Shown here: piece after piece, positions 1 through 6,386 of the stretch
How positions within the stretch are numbered: position 1 is the first letter of the stretch
Layout: every line of letters starts with the position of its first letter
Assembly: GCA_016841125.1 (NCBI GenBank)
Contig: JAENZU010000210.1
Span: forward strand, 1 to 6,386
Source of the DNA: Melioribacter sp.
Lineage (GTDB): Bacteria; Bacteroidota; Ignavibacteria; Ignavibacteriales; Melioribacteraceae
Direction of reading: 5' to 3'
DNA length: 6,386 nt
Notes under the pieces: model-generated
What the model was told of the DNA's origin: nothing
The model's database searches: none
The model's input: the letters and a program-made list of their open reading frames with translations, nothing else
Translations under genes and position numbers: made by a program

Positions 1-549
1 CGGATCATTATAGTAAACTAACTCCCCCGTTTTATTAACAACGAGAATACCGCCGGTAATGGATTTAATAATTGTATTCAGCCTGCTCTTTTCGCTAGCC
101 AGTTCCAGCAGTCTTTCTTCTCTTTCGGTTTTTAATTTTTCACTTTCCAAAACTAACTGGCGATGGTTGTACCCTTTACCCAATTGATAGAGAAGCTCTT
201 CCGGCGTAAATGGTTTTGGAATATAACCGTAAGCACCCAGTCTCGTAGCTTCAATTGCGGTATCGTAAGAAGCAAATGCAGTAGCAATAAAACAAACAAT
301 ATTCGGTTTAGATTTTTTAAGTTCTTTAAGTACTTCCAAACCATCGATGTCGGGCATCTTTAAATCAATTACGGCGATATCGTAATCTCCATTAATTCCC
401 TTTTCAATTCCTTCGGTTCCGTTTTCAGCGGTATCAACCAAATAGCCGTCACCTTCCAAAAGTCTCTGTGAGCCTAATCGAAGTCCTTTTTCATCGTCGA
501 TGATCAGTATTTTTGGTTTTGTTGTTTCCACTTTAATTAGAATATTCAT
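1..549 (-). CDS. Response regulator receiver with coiled-coil and PAS-like segment, 3' end cut by window edge
   Basis: The frame is open from an ATG at 549-547 to base 1 without a stop, giving 183 visible residues; the gene continues beyond the window. Residues 12-130 form a canonical receiver: acid pair D18/D19, phosphoacceptor D62 in IDLKMPDIDG, T90, and K112 in the IPKPF motif. The D62-G70 and T90-K112 spacings match classical CheY/NtrC receivers. Residues 131-157 are rich in Glu, Lys, Arg and Leu and look like a helical linker. From about 157 (RLNTIIKSITGGILVVN, then GELVYYND) the sequence reads like the start of a PAS domain. The missing part could hold a histidine kinase, a sigma-54 activator module with DNA-binding domain, or another output; this cannot be decided here. 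Just upstream the ribosome site is weak (GGG abuts the ATG). A GTG six codons downstream is a less likely start. It begins 34 nt after the lone receiver gene and probably belongs to the same operon and signalling pathway. Confidence 0.9.
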   Translation of the reverse strand, partial: MNILIKVETTKPKILIIDDEKGLRLGSQRLLEGDGYLVDTAENGTEGIEKGINGDYDIAVIDLKMPDIDGLEVLKELKKSKPNIVCFIATAFASYDTAIEATRLGAYGYIPKPFTPEELLYQLGKGYNHRQLVLESEKLKTEREERLLELASEKSRLNTIIKSITGGILVVNKTGELVYYNDP

Positions 550-583
550 CCCAACAATTAATTTGAAGAGACAGATTCAAAAT

Positions 584-991
584 TTAATCCTTAAAATAAT
601 TATCGAGTTTAGACAATAATTCTTCAACAACCACGGGTTTATTAAGTATCCCGTCGCACTTGATCCATTCTTGTTCTTCTTTAGTTGCGGCGCTGAATTT
701 AAACCCTGTTTCGTAAGTAGCCGATGTCAGTATAAAAACAGGAATTTTTTTACCATGATCAGTTCGTTTGATTTGATGGCAGAGAATAAATCCTGAATCA
801 TGATGTTCCATTATTAAATCAACTATTACTGCATCGGGCATTTCCGATTTGAATGTTTTTATACCTTCCTCTCCGCTCTCTGCCGTAATAACTTCAAAGC
901 CTTTAGACTGCATCAATAATTTATTCTGTTCGAGCAAATCAAGATCATCGTCGACAATAAGAATTTTTTTTACTTTATCTAGAAGTGACAT
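584..991 (-). CDS. Single-domain (CheY-like) response regulator
   Basis: This 135-aa protein is a stand-alone receiver with no DNA-binding or enzymatic output. Visible functional residues are the acid pair D14/D15 (in ILIVDDD), phosphoacceptor D58 (VIVDLIMEHHDSG), T89 in the LTSAT strand, and K118 in the NKPV motif. Two places depart from the CheY pattern. The loop after D58 is one residue longer and lacks the usual Met-Pro, and the T89-K118 interval is 29 residues rather than about 22, with a charged segment ending in a Cys (C112). The ATG lies 2 nt after the stop of the sensor-kinase gene, and its AGGAG ribosome site is inside the last codons of that gene, so translation is probably coupled. 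The likely job is to accept phosphate from the adjacent H-cluster kinase and act by protein contact or pass phosphate onward. Partner assignment is inference from adjacency; the receiver identity is certain. Confidence 0.95.
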   Translation of the reverse strand: MSLLDKVKKILIVDDDLDLLEQNKLLMQSKGFEVITAESGEEGIKTFKSEMPDAVIVDLIMEHHDSGFILCHQIKRTDHGKKIPVFILTSATYETGFKFSAATKEEQEWIKCDGILNKPVVVEELLSKLDNYFKD

Positions 992-993
992 TT

Positions 994-2997
994 TTATACT
1001 CCTAATTTCGAAATTGTTGTGTAGGTTGATAATGAGATCGGTAATTTGATTGTAAAGACCGAGCCATGATCTAAAGTACTTTTAACTTTTATATCACCTT
1101 TATGCATTTTAATTATACCGTATGTGATTGCTAAACCGAGTCCAGTTCCTTTACCCATTTTTTTAGTTGTAAAAAATGGTGTAAAAAGTTTCTTTATATT
1201 TTCTTCCGGAATTCCGCAGCCGGTATCTACCACATCAATTGTAATGAATCTTTCATCATTTTGAATATTTATGTTTACGTTTTTAACTTCAGAATCTTCA
1301 AGTGCCTCACACGCATTTGTAATTACGTTTAATAGAACCTGTTTTAATTGATCATTGTCTCCGTCAATAACCGCAGCATCAGATTGATTATTAACATTTA
1401 TAAATACATCCTTTAATTCGGGCTTAATACTAATAGATTTTATTATACCGTCGATCAACTTGCCAATATCTATTTTGGATATTTTTAATTTACCCTGCCT
1501 GGCAAAATTTAATAAGTTTGAAACTATATTTTTACATCTGTCAGCTTCCTCAATAATAAGCTGCAAGTCTTCAACATTCCTATTGCTGCAGACTCCTTTT
1601 TCAATATCTTTGCGCAGCATTGATGAATAAAGCATTATCGTGCCAAGCGGGTTATTTATTTCATGAGCGACACCGGCAGCCAACTGCCCTATTGAAGCAA
1701 GTTTCTCAGCGCTCTGCAGCTGTTCTTGTGTAGATTGCAATTCTGAATAAGCGGTTTCAAGTTTAACTATCAAATATGTAAGGCACATATCTTCTTCGGC
1801 TAAACCTTTTGCAATGGCAATTGCGTATTCTCTGCAGCTTTTATAACCGCATGCACCGCAATTCAGTTCATCAGATTTTTCTAATTTGTTTGTCCTTGCC
1901 AATATTTCCTTTATTTTCTCTTCCGAAGGCATTGGACGGCGCTGGCTTTTCTGATGGAACTTTCTTTTGAAATCAATTTCCCTGCTGTTGTAAATTTCAC
2001 TTTTCCAAACATTCTTATCAACATGTGCAGCACTGGTTTCTACATACTCTATTATTTTATTTCTTTTTGAATAGTAGTTGAGTTGACTGTCTATTCCGGG
2101 TCCGTTAATACAGCCTTCGCAGAAAAGAATATCAATAAACTCAGATTTGATTTTATTTTTTGCCACATCTTGGATTATCTCTTCTACCTTCTCCATCCCC
2201 TCAACAATAATTACATCTTTAGCGAGGATATCGCTTGATATATCGGCGGTTTTAATTAGTCCACCTGCTAAAGCAAACGATTTGCCTGCATTTGCGTGAG
2301 GCGGGTCAAATTCAGATTCGGGCAATTGATTCAAATCGATTCTTAGAGTATCAAATATTACTTTCAATTCCTTGAAAGTAATAACGGCATCAATAATGCC
2401 CTCAACTTCAGTATCCTGGTATTCACTTTTCTTTGCAATGCATGGTCCGATAAAGACAACCTTTATATCATTACCATAATTGTTCTTAAGATATTTTCCC
2501 ATGGCAATCATAGGCGAAACAACTTCAGCTAAATTCGGTACCAGATCTGTGTAATATTTTTCAATGTAATTATATACCGCAGGGCAAGGAGAACTAATTG
2601 TAGTTTTGCTGCCGTTGTTTTCAAATATTTCTTTATAAAGCGGACTGATTAAATCTGCACCGAATGCAGTGTCAGCTACTTTGAAGAATCCGATTTGACG
2701 CAATGCGCTCGGCACTTTTAAATACTCATCGGGAAAAGAAGCGGCAAAAGAAGGAGCGACAATTGCTATCGCTTTTTTTGTTGGAAGAAGATCGTATAAT
2801 ATTTTATCGATATCACTTTCTACACTTTTTGCATTTTGGGAACAGACCTTAACACAATGCCCGCAGCTTATGCATCTTTCCGTTATTACAACAGCCTGAC
2901 CGCTTACTACTTTAATTGCAGTTGCAGGGCATTCTCTAACGCAAGAATAGCATCTTCTACATTTCTGACCTATTGTGCTTACTATTCCCTGTTCCAC
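994..2997 (-). CDS. Sensor histidine kinase with ferredoxin and degenerate [FeFe]-hydrogenase H-cluster domains
   Basis: A 667-aa, apparently soluble protein with no membrane segment. Residues 10-56 form a two-[4Fe-4S] ferredoxin domain (C13/16/19/23 and C42/45/48/52). Residues about 72-320 resemble the [FeFe]-hydrogenase large-subunit catalytic domain, with C138 (SPCPAV, L1), C186 with K189/K190 (GPCIAKK, L2), and C293/C296 (FCEGCINGPG, L3). Residues 378-406 carry another Fe-S motif of PF04060 type (C380, C383, C388, C405). A Glu/Gln-rich probable coiled coil (about 407-436) leads to the kinase: H445 in AHEINNPL, N-box N557/N561, DTGCGIP at 591-597, FTPFFTTKK at 606-613, and a GKGTGLGL ATP lid at 615-622. 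No PAS domain is evident. The layout resembles sensory (HydDB group C-like) [FeFe] hydrogenases. Altered H-cluster motifs argue against efficient H2 turnover. It starts at GTG; an in-frame TAA two codons upstream excludes a longer form, and the ribosome site is weak. It follows hydA by 40 nt and probably senses H2 or redox state. Confidence 0.93.
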   Translation of the reverse strand: MEQGIVSTIGQKCRRCYSCVRECPATAIKVVSGQAVVITERCISCGHCVKVCSQNAKSVESDIDKILYDLLPTKKAIAIVAPSFAASFPDEYLKVPSALRQIGFFKVADTAFGADLISPLYKEIFENNGSKTTISSPCPAVYNYIEKYYTDLVPNLAEVVSPMIAMGKYLKNNYGNDIKVVFIGPCIAKKSEYQDTEVEGIIDAVITFKELKVIFDTLRIDLNQLPESEFDPPHANAGKSFALAGGLIKTADISSDILAKDVIIVEGMEKVEEIIQDVAKNKIKSEFIDILFCEGCINGPGIDSQLNYYSKRNKIIEYVETSAAHVDKNVWKSEIYNSREIDFKRKFHQKSQRRPMPSEEKIKEILARTNKLEKSDELNCGACGYKSCREYAIAIAKGLAEEDMCLTYLIVKLETAYSELQSTQEQLQSAEKLASIGQLAAGVAHEINNPLGTIMLYSSMLRKDIEKGVCSNRNVEDLQLIIEEADRCKNIVSNLLNFARQGKLKISKIDIGKLIDGIIKSISIKPELKDVFINVNNQSDAAVIDGDNDQLKQVLLNVITNACEALEDSEVKNVNINIQNDERFITIDVVDTGCGIPEENIKKLFTPFFTTKKMGKGTGLGLAITYGIIKMHKGDIKVKSTLDHGSVFTIKLPISLSTYTTISKLGV
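999..1003 (-). promoter_or_regulatory. Ribosome binding site of the single-domain receiver, inside the sensor-kinase gene
   Basis: AGGAG lies seven nucleotides before the ATG at 991 and overlaps the final Leu-Gly-Val codons of the sensor kinase. The kinase stop and receiver start are 2 nt apart, so ribosomes finishing the kinase can reinitiate directly. The local sequence AAATTAGGAG is identical to that before hydA. Confidence 0.8.
2095..2604 (-). other. Degenerate H-cluster binding region (L1-L3) of the sensor kinase
   Basis: This covers residues 132-301 of the sensor kinase. The neighbouring true hydrogenase reads TSCCPGW (L1), MPCTVKKFE (L2) and MACPGGCINGGGQP (L3). The sensor reads SSPCPAVYN, GPCIAKKSE and LFCEGCINGPG. 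The L1 cluster-ligand Cys is kept (C138), but the preceding Cys, the proton-transfer residue of active enzymes, is Pro. The L2 Cys and both Lys are kept, but the Met before Pro-Cys is Gly. L3 has Cys-x2-Cys in place of Cys-x3-Cys. Four potential ligands remain, so a cubane or a modified H-cluster is possible; which one binds cannot be told from sequence. Confidence 0.85.
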
Positions 2998-3037
2998 TTT
3001 TTACCGTAATAATTTTGATGAATCAATATTATTTGAT

Positions 3038-4777
3038 TTACTTTTTTCTATTTGATTTTAAAATACTTTTTCTGTCTGTATATGAAGTGTGTAGAATTTC
3101 ATGAGCAACGTGACTATTAGGTTTTTCAAGAAATTCGTCGTACAGTTTTTTCACACCTTCGTTTTTATGCGATTGCCTATTTTTCATTTTAGCATCAATC
3201 TCGTATAAAACATCAACTCTTTTCCTGATCTTTTCCGGTTTGTGATGAATCGGTTGACCGCCGCCGTTTATACATCCGCCGGGACAAGCCATCACTTCAA
3301 CAAAGTGATATTTAGATTCTCCATTTTTAATTTCATCTAGTAAACTTTGAACATTACCGATACCATTCACTACAGCAACGTTTATTTCATTTCCGTCAAT
3401 AACCACGGTACTTTCTTTAACACCACCGTTTCCGCGCAGATCAAAAAGTTCAAGACTTTCAAGTTCACTGCCCGTCAATTCTTTGTAAGCAGTTCTCAAA
3501 GCAGCTTCCATTACGCCGCCTGTAGTTCCGAAAATTGCAGCGGCACCGGTAGATTCACCTAATGGATCATCAAATTTATCTTCGGGCAGGTCATTGAAAT
3601 CTATTCCAGCCATTTTGAACATTCTAACTAATTCTCTCGTGGTCAATACTGCATCAACATCCGGCATGTGTTCTTCAACTAATTCCGGTCTGCCCGATTC
3701 AAATTTTTTAACGGTACACGGCATAATTGATACAACAAAAATATCCTCAGGATTTATACCCATCTTCTTAGCATAATAAGTTTTGAGAACGGCACCTTCC
3801 ATTTCGTGAGGTGATTTGCATGTTGATACGTGCGGAAGCAATTCCGGTTCATTTTGTTCGATAAATTTTACCCAGCCTGGGCAGCAGCTTGTAAACATCG
3901 GCAGTTTGCCCCCGCTGCTAATTCTACTAATTAATTCAGAAGCCTCTTCTAGTATTGTCAGATCAGCGGCAAAGTTAGTATCGAATACTCGCTTGAACCC
4001 GAGCCTTCGTAATCCGGTTACTAATTGTCCGGTTACATTTGTGCCGAGGGGTAGATTATATTCTTCACCCAATGTGGCTCTTACAGCCGGCGCAACTTGA
4101 ACTATGGTATATTTCGATTTATCTACTAATGCAGCTTGAACTTCTTTACCATGACTTTTTTCGCGCAGTGCTGCGGTAGGACATGCCAATATACATTGTC
4201 CGCAGAGAATACAATCGGAAATATTTAATCCCTTATTAAAAGGAGTTGTTACATTACTGCTGAATCCCCGGTTTGTAAAATCTATAGCGCCAACTTTTTG
4301 AATTTCATTACAAACTCTAACACACCTTCCGCAAAGAATACATTTTGCAGGATCCCTTTCCATCGAAGGACTTGAGATATCAATTGCGTGATCTTTCTTT
4401 TCGCCAACGTATCTGTGTTCGCGCACACCATATGTTTCCGATAGATCTTGAAGTTCGCAGTTCTTATTCCTTACGCATACCAAACAATCCTGAGGATGGT
4501 TCTCGATAAGTAATTCAACAATTGTTTTACGAGCAGTTCTCACGCGCGGTGAATTTGTTTGAACTTTCATCCCTTCGGTAACCGGGTATGCACAGGATGG
4601 AATTAAGCCTTTCATACCGTCAACTTCCGCAACACAAATTCTGCACGCACCTGTTGGGAACAGGTCTTTAACGTGGCATAGAGTAGGAATATGAATACCG
4701 ACAGATTTTGCAGCATCCAGAATTGTCATTCCTTCTTCGGCTTTTACTTTGATATTATTTATGGTTAACTCAACCAT
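3038..4777 (-). CDS. hydA: [FeFe] hydrogenase catalytic subunit HydA (bifurcating-type complex)
   Basis: This 579-aa protein catalyses reversible H2 formation at an H-cluster. In order: an N-terminal [2Fe-2S] plant-ferredoxin-like domain (C34, C45, C48, C62); the His-Cys cluster motif (H94, C98, C101, C107); two [4Fe-4S] ferredoxin motifs (C146/149/152/156 and C189/192/195/199); then L1 TSCCPGW (C298, C299), L2 MPCTVKKFE (C354, K357) and L3 MACPGGCINGGGQP (C498, C502). C298, E278, E281 and S318 fit the proton path known in Clostridium pasteurianum CpI, with numbering offset by one. The C-terminal small-subunit-like part ends at HTSYTDRK plus a short basic tail, so the extra C-terminal [2Fe-2S] domain of Thermotoga maritima HydA is absent. 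Length is close to CpI (574 aa). The start is the ATG at 4777 with AGGAG five bases upstream; a TTG at 4801 lies in front of that site and is unlikely. It follows hydB by 26 nt. Maturases HydE/F/G are not in the window. Confidence 0.97.
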   Translation of the reverse strand: MVELTINNIKVKAEEGMTILDAAKSVGIHIPTLCHVKDLFPTGACRICVAEVDGMKGLIPSCAYPVTEGMKVQTNSPRVRTARKTIVELLIENHPQDCLVCVRNKNCELQDLSETYGVREHRYVGEKKDHAIDISSPSMERDPAKCILCGRCVRVCNEIQKVGAIDFTNRGFSSNVTTPFNKGLNISDCILCGQCILACPTAALREKSHGKEVQAALVDKSKYTIVQVAPAVRATLGEEYNLPLGTNVTGQLVTGLRRLGFKRVFDTNFAADLTILEEASELISRISSGGKLPMFTSCCPGWVKFIEQNEPELLPHVSTCKSPHEMEGAVLKTYYAKKMGINPEDIFVVSIMPCTVKKFESGRPELVEEHMPDVDAVLTTRELVRMFKMAGIDFNDLPEDKFDDPLGESTGAAAIFGTTGGVMEAALRTAYKELTGSELESLELFDLRGNGGVKESTVVIDGNEINVAVVNGIGNVQSLLDEIKNGESKYHFVEVMACPGGCINGGGQPIHHKPEKIRKRVDVLYEIDAKMKNRQSHKNEGVKKLYDEFLEKPNSHVAHEILHTSYTDRKSILKSNRKK

Positions 4778-4782
4778 TTTAG

Positions 4783-4787
4783 CTCCT
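4783..4787 (-). promoter_or_regulatory. Ribosome binding site of hydA
   Basis: On the minus strand the bases ATTAGGAGCTAAAATGG place AGGAG five nucleotides before the ATG at 4777. This strong site decides the start of HydA and argues against the upstream in-frame TTG at 4801, which would add eight residues and put the ribosome site inside the coding region. Confidence 0.85.
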
Positions 4788-4803
4788 AATTTGAAATTCA
4801 AAC

Positions 4804-6386
4804 TTAGTTTACACTTATCGCATCAAATCGACAGGACTCAACACACAAACCGCATTTTATACATTTAGATTCAACAATATGGTATGGGTGTTTTTTCTCA
4901 CCAACAATTGCGTCGTTGGGACATTTACGTGCGCATAAACCGCAACCGTTACAAAACTCTGAATCAATGGAATAGGTCAATAATTCTTTGCATACATGAG
5001 CTTCACATTTTCTATCGTACAAATGCTCTTCGTATTCATCTCTAAAATATTTCAATCCGGATAGAACCGGGTTCGGCGCACTCTGCCCCAAACCGCAAAG
5101 TGATGTATCTTTGATAACATCGGCTAATCTATTCAAATGTATTATCCCTTTGAATCTTTGAAGCTGATCAAGCGGGTTGCCGTTTGAACCGTAGCTCTTT
5201 GGAATCCTCTCAATAATTTCGAGCATTCTTTTTGTTCCTTCACGGCATGGTACACATTTACCGCAAGATTCGTTTTGTATGAAAGTCAGAAAATATCTGG
5301 CAACATCAACCATGCAGGTATCTTCGTCCATCACAACAAAACCGCCGGAACCCATCATTGCGCCCACTTGTTTTAGTGATTCATAATCTACGGGTGTATC
5401 CATTACACTCTCCGGCAAGCATCCGCCTGACGGTCCGCCTATCTGCACGGCTTTAAATCTTTTACCGTCGGGAATACCTCCGCCGATATCGAATACAACT
5501 TCTCTAAGAGTTATCCCCATCGGAACTTCAGCAAGTCCGCTAAGTTCTATTTTGCCGCTAATCGCAAATACTTTTGTTCCTTTTGAAGAGGCTGTTCCAA
5601 CTGACGAGAACCATTCAGCACCTCTGGTAATTATTGCTGAGATGTTCGAAAAAGTTTCAACATTATTTATAACAGTAGGTTTACCCCATAAACCGGATAC
5701 TGCCGGGTAAGGCGGTCTTGGTTTCGGCATTCCCCTTTTACCTTCGATAGATGCCATGAGCGCAGTTTCTTCGCCGCATACAAAAGCTCCGGCACCTTTC
5801 TTAATTTTTATTTCGAAGTTAAAACCGGAATCTAAAATATTTTCTCCGAGGAGTCCATATTCTTTACATTTCTTAATTGTATTTTCTAGTCTTGCAATTG
5901 CCAGCGGATATTCAGCACGGCAGTATATATAACCGAAAGATGCACCAATTGCATAAGCGCCGATCGTCATTCCTTCAACCAGTTTGTAAGGATCACTTTC
6001 AAGCACTGATCTATCCATAAATGCGCCCGGGTCACCTTCATCCGCATTACAAATTATATATTTAATATCTTTTTTTTGATTGTGCGCAAATTCCCACTTT
6101 TTACCTGTTGGGAAACCGCCGCCGCCTCTTCCGCGCAATCCGCTATCTAAAACCTCTTTGATTACTTCAAGCGGTGTCATCAATCTAAGGGCTTTGTCTA
6201 ATCCCTTGAAACCTCCGGCAGCAATATATTCATCAATAGATAATGGATTTATCAATCCGCAATTTTCAAGTACAATTCTTCTCTGTTTTCTGAAGAAAGG
6301 AATATCATTTAATCTTTTAACTTCACTTTTACCCTTTGAATGACTGCCGAGCAGTTTTTCTTGAAAAATATCTTGTTCGATAATAG
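4804..6386 (-). CDS. hydB: HydB: NuoF-like NAD(P)H/FMN and Fe-S subunit of the multimeric [FeFe] hydrogenase, 5' end outside window
   Basis: The frame is open to the right edge (first full codon at 6384), giving 526 visible residues. A TTG at 6255 is not the real start: 43 upstream codons encode family-typical sequence (DIPFFRKQRRIVLENCG leading into LINPLSIDEY). Numbering from the first visible residue, GRGGGGFPTGKKW (85-97), ADEGDPGAFMDR (114-125) and GAGAFVCGEETAL (197-209) form the FMN/NADH site. C374, C377, C380 (ESCGKCVPC) and C430 (SLCGLG) ligate a NuoF-type [4Fe-4S] cluster. C460, H463 and C465 form a short Cys/His segment of unproven role, and the C-terminus is a two-[4Fe-4S] ferredoxin (C478/481/484/488 and C508/511/514/518), which NuoF lacks. 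T. maritima HydB has about 626 residues, so roughly 100 are missing here, the expected size of the N-terminal thioredoxin-like [2Fe-2S] domain. The subunit exchanges electrons between NAD(P)H and the complex, and is the proposed flavin bifurcation site. HndC-type NADP-reducing hydrogenase subunits have the same architecture, so NAD versus NADP is open. Confidence 0.96.
   Translation of the reverse strand, partial: IIEQDIFQEKLLGSHSKGKSEVKRLNDIPFFRKQRRIVLENCGLINPLSIDEYIAAGGFKGLDKALRLMTPLEVIKEVLDSGLRGRGGGGFPTGKKWEFAHNQKKDIKYIICNADEGDPGAFMDRSVLESDPYKLVEGMTIGAYAIGASFGYIYCRAEYPLAIARLENTIKKCKEYGLLGENILDSGFNFEIKIKKGAGAFVCGEETALMASIEGKRGMPKPRPPYPAVSGLWGKPTVINNVETFSNISAIITRGAEWFSSVGTASSKGTKVFAISGKIELSGLAEVPMGITLREVVFDIGGGIPDGKRFKAVQIGGPSGGCLPESVMDTPVDYESLKQVGAMMGSGGFVVMDEDTCMVDVARYFLTFIQNESCGKCVPCREGTKRMLEIIERIPKSYGSNGNPLDQLQRFKGIIHLNRLADVIKDTSLCGLGQSAPNPVLSGLKYFRDEYEEHLYDRKCEAHVCKELLTYSIDSEFCNGCGLCARKCPNDAIVGEKKHPYHIVESKCIKCGLCVESCRFDAISVN

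Noticed and set aside
153..363. Short closed frames on both strands around 153-363
   Set aside because: They overlap the receiver domain of the truncated gene at 1-549, whose frame holds every receiver motif; the short frames have no recognisable content.
994..2997. Calling the 667-aa protein a catalytic hydrogenase
   Set aside because: The proton-transfer Cys is Pro, the L3 spacing is altered, and a complete histidine kinase core is fused at the C-terminus; a sensory role fits better.
3021..3038. Inverted repeat AATCAA-6 nt-TTGATT between hydA and the sensor kinase, considered as a terminator or operator
   Set aside because: The 6-bp stem is four-fifths A/T, is not followed by a T-run on the minus strand, and is expected by chance in such AT-rich spacer. 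Too weak to annotate.
3347..4100. Three plus-strand open frames of 60-94 codons opposite hydA
   Set aside because: They lie antisense to a strongly conserved hydrogenase gene, have no recognisable domains and are shadows of its codon bias.
4778..4801. TTG at 4801 as the start of HydA (eight extra residues)
   Set aside because: The strong AGGAG site at 4787-4783 would fall inside the coding region, and the family N-terminus begins at MVELTINN, matching the ATG at 4777.
4804..6386. Complex I NuoF instead of HydB
   Set aside because: The C-terminal two-cluster ferredoxin extension is absent from NuoF, and the next gene is an [FeFe] hydrogenase rather than NuoG.

Overview
The window carries five protein-coding genes, all on the minus strand, tightly packed and probably one operon read from right to left. 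No RNA gene, mobile element, CRISPR array or long repeat was seen, and no gap between genes exceeds 40 nt. Both outer genes run off the window: the first gene lacks its 5' end (right edge) and the last lacks its 3' end (left edge).

The right half (about 3038-6386) encodes two subunits of a multimeric, electron-bifurcating-type [FeFe] hydrogenase. The first is a HydB/NuoF-like flavin and iron-sulfur subunit, which carries the NAD(P)H/FMN site. The second is HydA, the catalytic subunit, with a full set of accessory clusters and a canonical H-cluster site. The NuoE-like HydC subunit is not in the window and may lie upstream, beyond base 6386. Such complexes couple oxidation of NAD(P)H and reduced ferredoxin to H2 formation, or run in reverse.

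The left half (1-2997) looks like a dedicated signalling module. Its first gene is an unusual 667-aa protein: a two-cluster ferredoxin domain, a degenerate [FeFe]-hydrogenase H-cluster domain, a further four-Cys Fe-S motif, a probable helical linker and a complete histidine kinase core. It is followed after 2 nt by a single-domain receiver. After 34 nt comes a second receiver joined to a PAS-like segment, cut off at base 1. The second receiver gene has no stop codon inside the window, but its frame is open from the ATG at 549 to base 1 and its receiver motifs are unambiguous.

The simplest reading is an H2- or redox-sensing two-component system encoded with the hydrogenase it may regulate. The kinase keeps cysteines that could hold a cluster, but it lacks the catalytic proton-transfer cysteine and has altered spacing in the third H-cluster motif. 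That fits a sensor better than a turnover enzyme. The signal, phosphotransfer route and regulated target are inferences.

The host is an anaerobic bacterium with an AT-rich genome (by eye, clearly below 50% GC), using Shine-Dalgarno sequences for at least some genes. Protein style and gene content would fit the Ignavibacteriota/Bacteroidota-Chlorobi or Caldithrix neighbourhood, but Clostridia or sulfate-reducer-like lineages are not excluded. Taxonomic confidence is low.
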